In this document: one piece after another, positions 21,240 to 21,867 of the stretch | How positions within the stretch are numbered: the stretch's first letter is position 1 | Layout: each line of letters opens with the position of its first letter | Assembly (NCBI GenBank): GCA_021791345.1 | Contig: JAJYWT010000159.1 | Coordinates: 1-21,867 of the forward strand | DNA length: 21,867 nt | From: a bacterium | Lineage (GTDB): Bacteria > Chloroflexota > Dormibacteria > UBA8260 > Bog-877 | Reading direction: 5' to 3' | The notes under the pieces: model-generated | The model's input: the letters and a program-made list of their open reading frames with translations, nothing else | Told to the model about the DNA's origin: nothing | Database searches by the model: none | Made by a program: the position numbers and the translations under genes

Positions 21240-21867
21240 ATGAGCAGCCCGATCCGCGTCATCATCGCCGAGGACCACACCCTGGTCCGGGAAGGGACCC
21301 GGGAGATCCTGGAGCGGGAGCCGGACATCCAGGTCGTGGGCGAGGCCGCCCGGGGTGACGAGGCCGTCCGCCAGGCCCTGGAGCACAACCCCGACGTCCT
21401 GCTCATGGACATGCGGATGCCGGGGATGAACGGCATCGAGGCGACTCGGGAGGTCTCTGCCCAGGCACCCTCGGTCAAGGTGCTGATCCTGAGTGCCCAC
21501 GAGGACGAGGACTACGTGCGCGAGGCGCTGGCCGTAGGGGCCTCCGGATACCTGCTGAAGACCGCGCCAGGGCGCGAGCTGGTGGAGGGGATCCGGGCGG
21601 TGGCGTCGGGATCCACGATCCTCTCGCCCGAGCTCACGCGCAAACTCGCCCAGGCGCGGCTCGAGCCCGCCAGAGCCTCCGACCGGCTGAGTAGCCGCGA
21701 GTTCGCCGTCCTTCGGCTGATTGCCCAGGGCCGGGCCAATAAGGAGGTCGCGCTGGAGCTCGGCATCAGCCTGCGCACGGTGGAGGGTCACCTGCACAAC
21801 ATCTTCGAGAAGCTACGGGTGGGCTCGCGGACCGAGGCGGTGGTCCACGCCGTGAACCACGGACTGC
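21240..21867 (+). CDS. NarL/LuxR-family response regulator (3' end cut by the window)
   Basis: 209 residues are visible, close to the full length of the family. The receiver domain begins IRVIIAEDHTLVREG, with phospho-acceptor Asp57 in DVLLMDMRMPGMNG, Ser in LILSAHED and Lys in GYLLKT. The LuxR-type helix-turn-helix is near 148-205: LSSREFAVLRLIAQGRANKEVA, then SLRTVEGHLHNIFEKL. It would be phosphorylated by the upstream GAF-GAF kinase and bind promoter DNA as a dimer. Gene order and the kinase type match the DosS-DosR pairing, though NarL-family regulators are too alike to claim a DosR orthologue. The open frame continues to the last base with no stop in the window. Confidence 0.95.
   Translation, partial: MSSPIRVIIAEDHTLVREGTREILEREPDIQVVGEAARGDEAVRQALEHNPDVLLMDMRMPGMNGIEATREVSAQAPSVKVLILSAHEDEDYVREALAVGASGYLLKTAPGRELVEGIRAVASGSTILSPELTRKLAQARLEPARASDRLSSREFAVLRLIAQGRANKEVALELGISLRTVEGHLHNIFEKLRVGSRTEAVVHAVNHGL

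Noticed and set aside
1..21867. tRNA, rRNA, riboswitch, CRISPR array
   Set aside because: Gaps between genes are short (all under about 110 bases) and none contains a cloverleaf, a recognisable riboswitch core or spaced repeats.

Overview
The window is very GC-rich (roughly 70 % by eye) and almost fully coding: 21 protein genes, two of them cut by the window ends, with no gap above about 110 bases. I see no rRNA, tRNA, CRISPR array, insertion sequence, integrase or phage gene. The organism looks like a high-GC soil-type bacterium. A DosS-like two-component sensor, an ArdC/HExxH protein with actinobacterial flavour, frequent GTG/TTG starts and several starts without a Shine-Dalgarno (SD) sequence fit Actinomycetota, or Chloroflexota/Dormibacterota-type lineages. 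The sequence alone does not settle which. Position numbers in proteins refer to the starts chosen here unless stated.

Layout. 1-1394: a MarR regulator and a downstream unknown gene (minus) diverge from yceI (plus) across a palindromic operator candidate. 1447-3125: a minus-strand operon, SRPBCC protein, lipoate-ligase-like protein, peptide deformylase. 3183-7198: a plus-strand run of a tandem flavin split-barrel protein, a translationally coupled CPBP membrane protein and an EAL(degenerate)-GAF-GGDEF protein. 7202-15543: a long minus-strand run, in transcription order metG, ccdA-like, J-domain protein, membrane GAF-EAL phosphodiesterase, DHA2 drug efflux pump and its MarR regulator; the last two have their own promoter and operator region. 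15594-16667: GT4 glycosyltransferase (plus). 16668-17264: nfuA (minus). 17282-21867: ATP-grasp ligase, ArdC-like/HExxH protein, DosS-like GAF-GAF histidine kinase and its LuxR-type response regulator (plus).

How the genes may work together. The two c-di-GMP genes, one making and one degrading, flank the efflux/MarR unit. Deformylase and MetRS serve N-terminal Met metabolism. The lipoate-ligase-like protein and NfuA both touch lipoyl and Fe-S cofactor supply. The DosS-like kinase keeps a His/Tyr pair that, from memory, is the heme pair of DosS, so it may sense O2, NO or redox state. No single strongly novel system is evident. The most unusual items are the tandem flavin-barrel/CPBP pair, the inverted-order degenerate EAL protein, the J-domain fusion with an unknown C-terminal part, the ArdC-like gene away from any mobile element, and a recurring -10-like hexamer 6-7 bases before starts that lack an SD.
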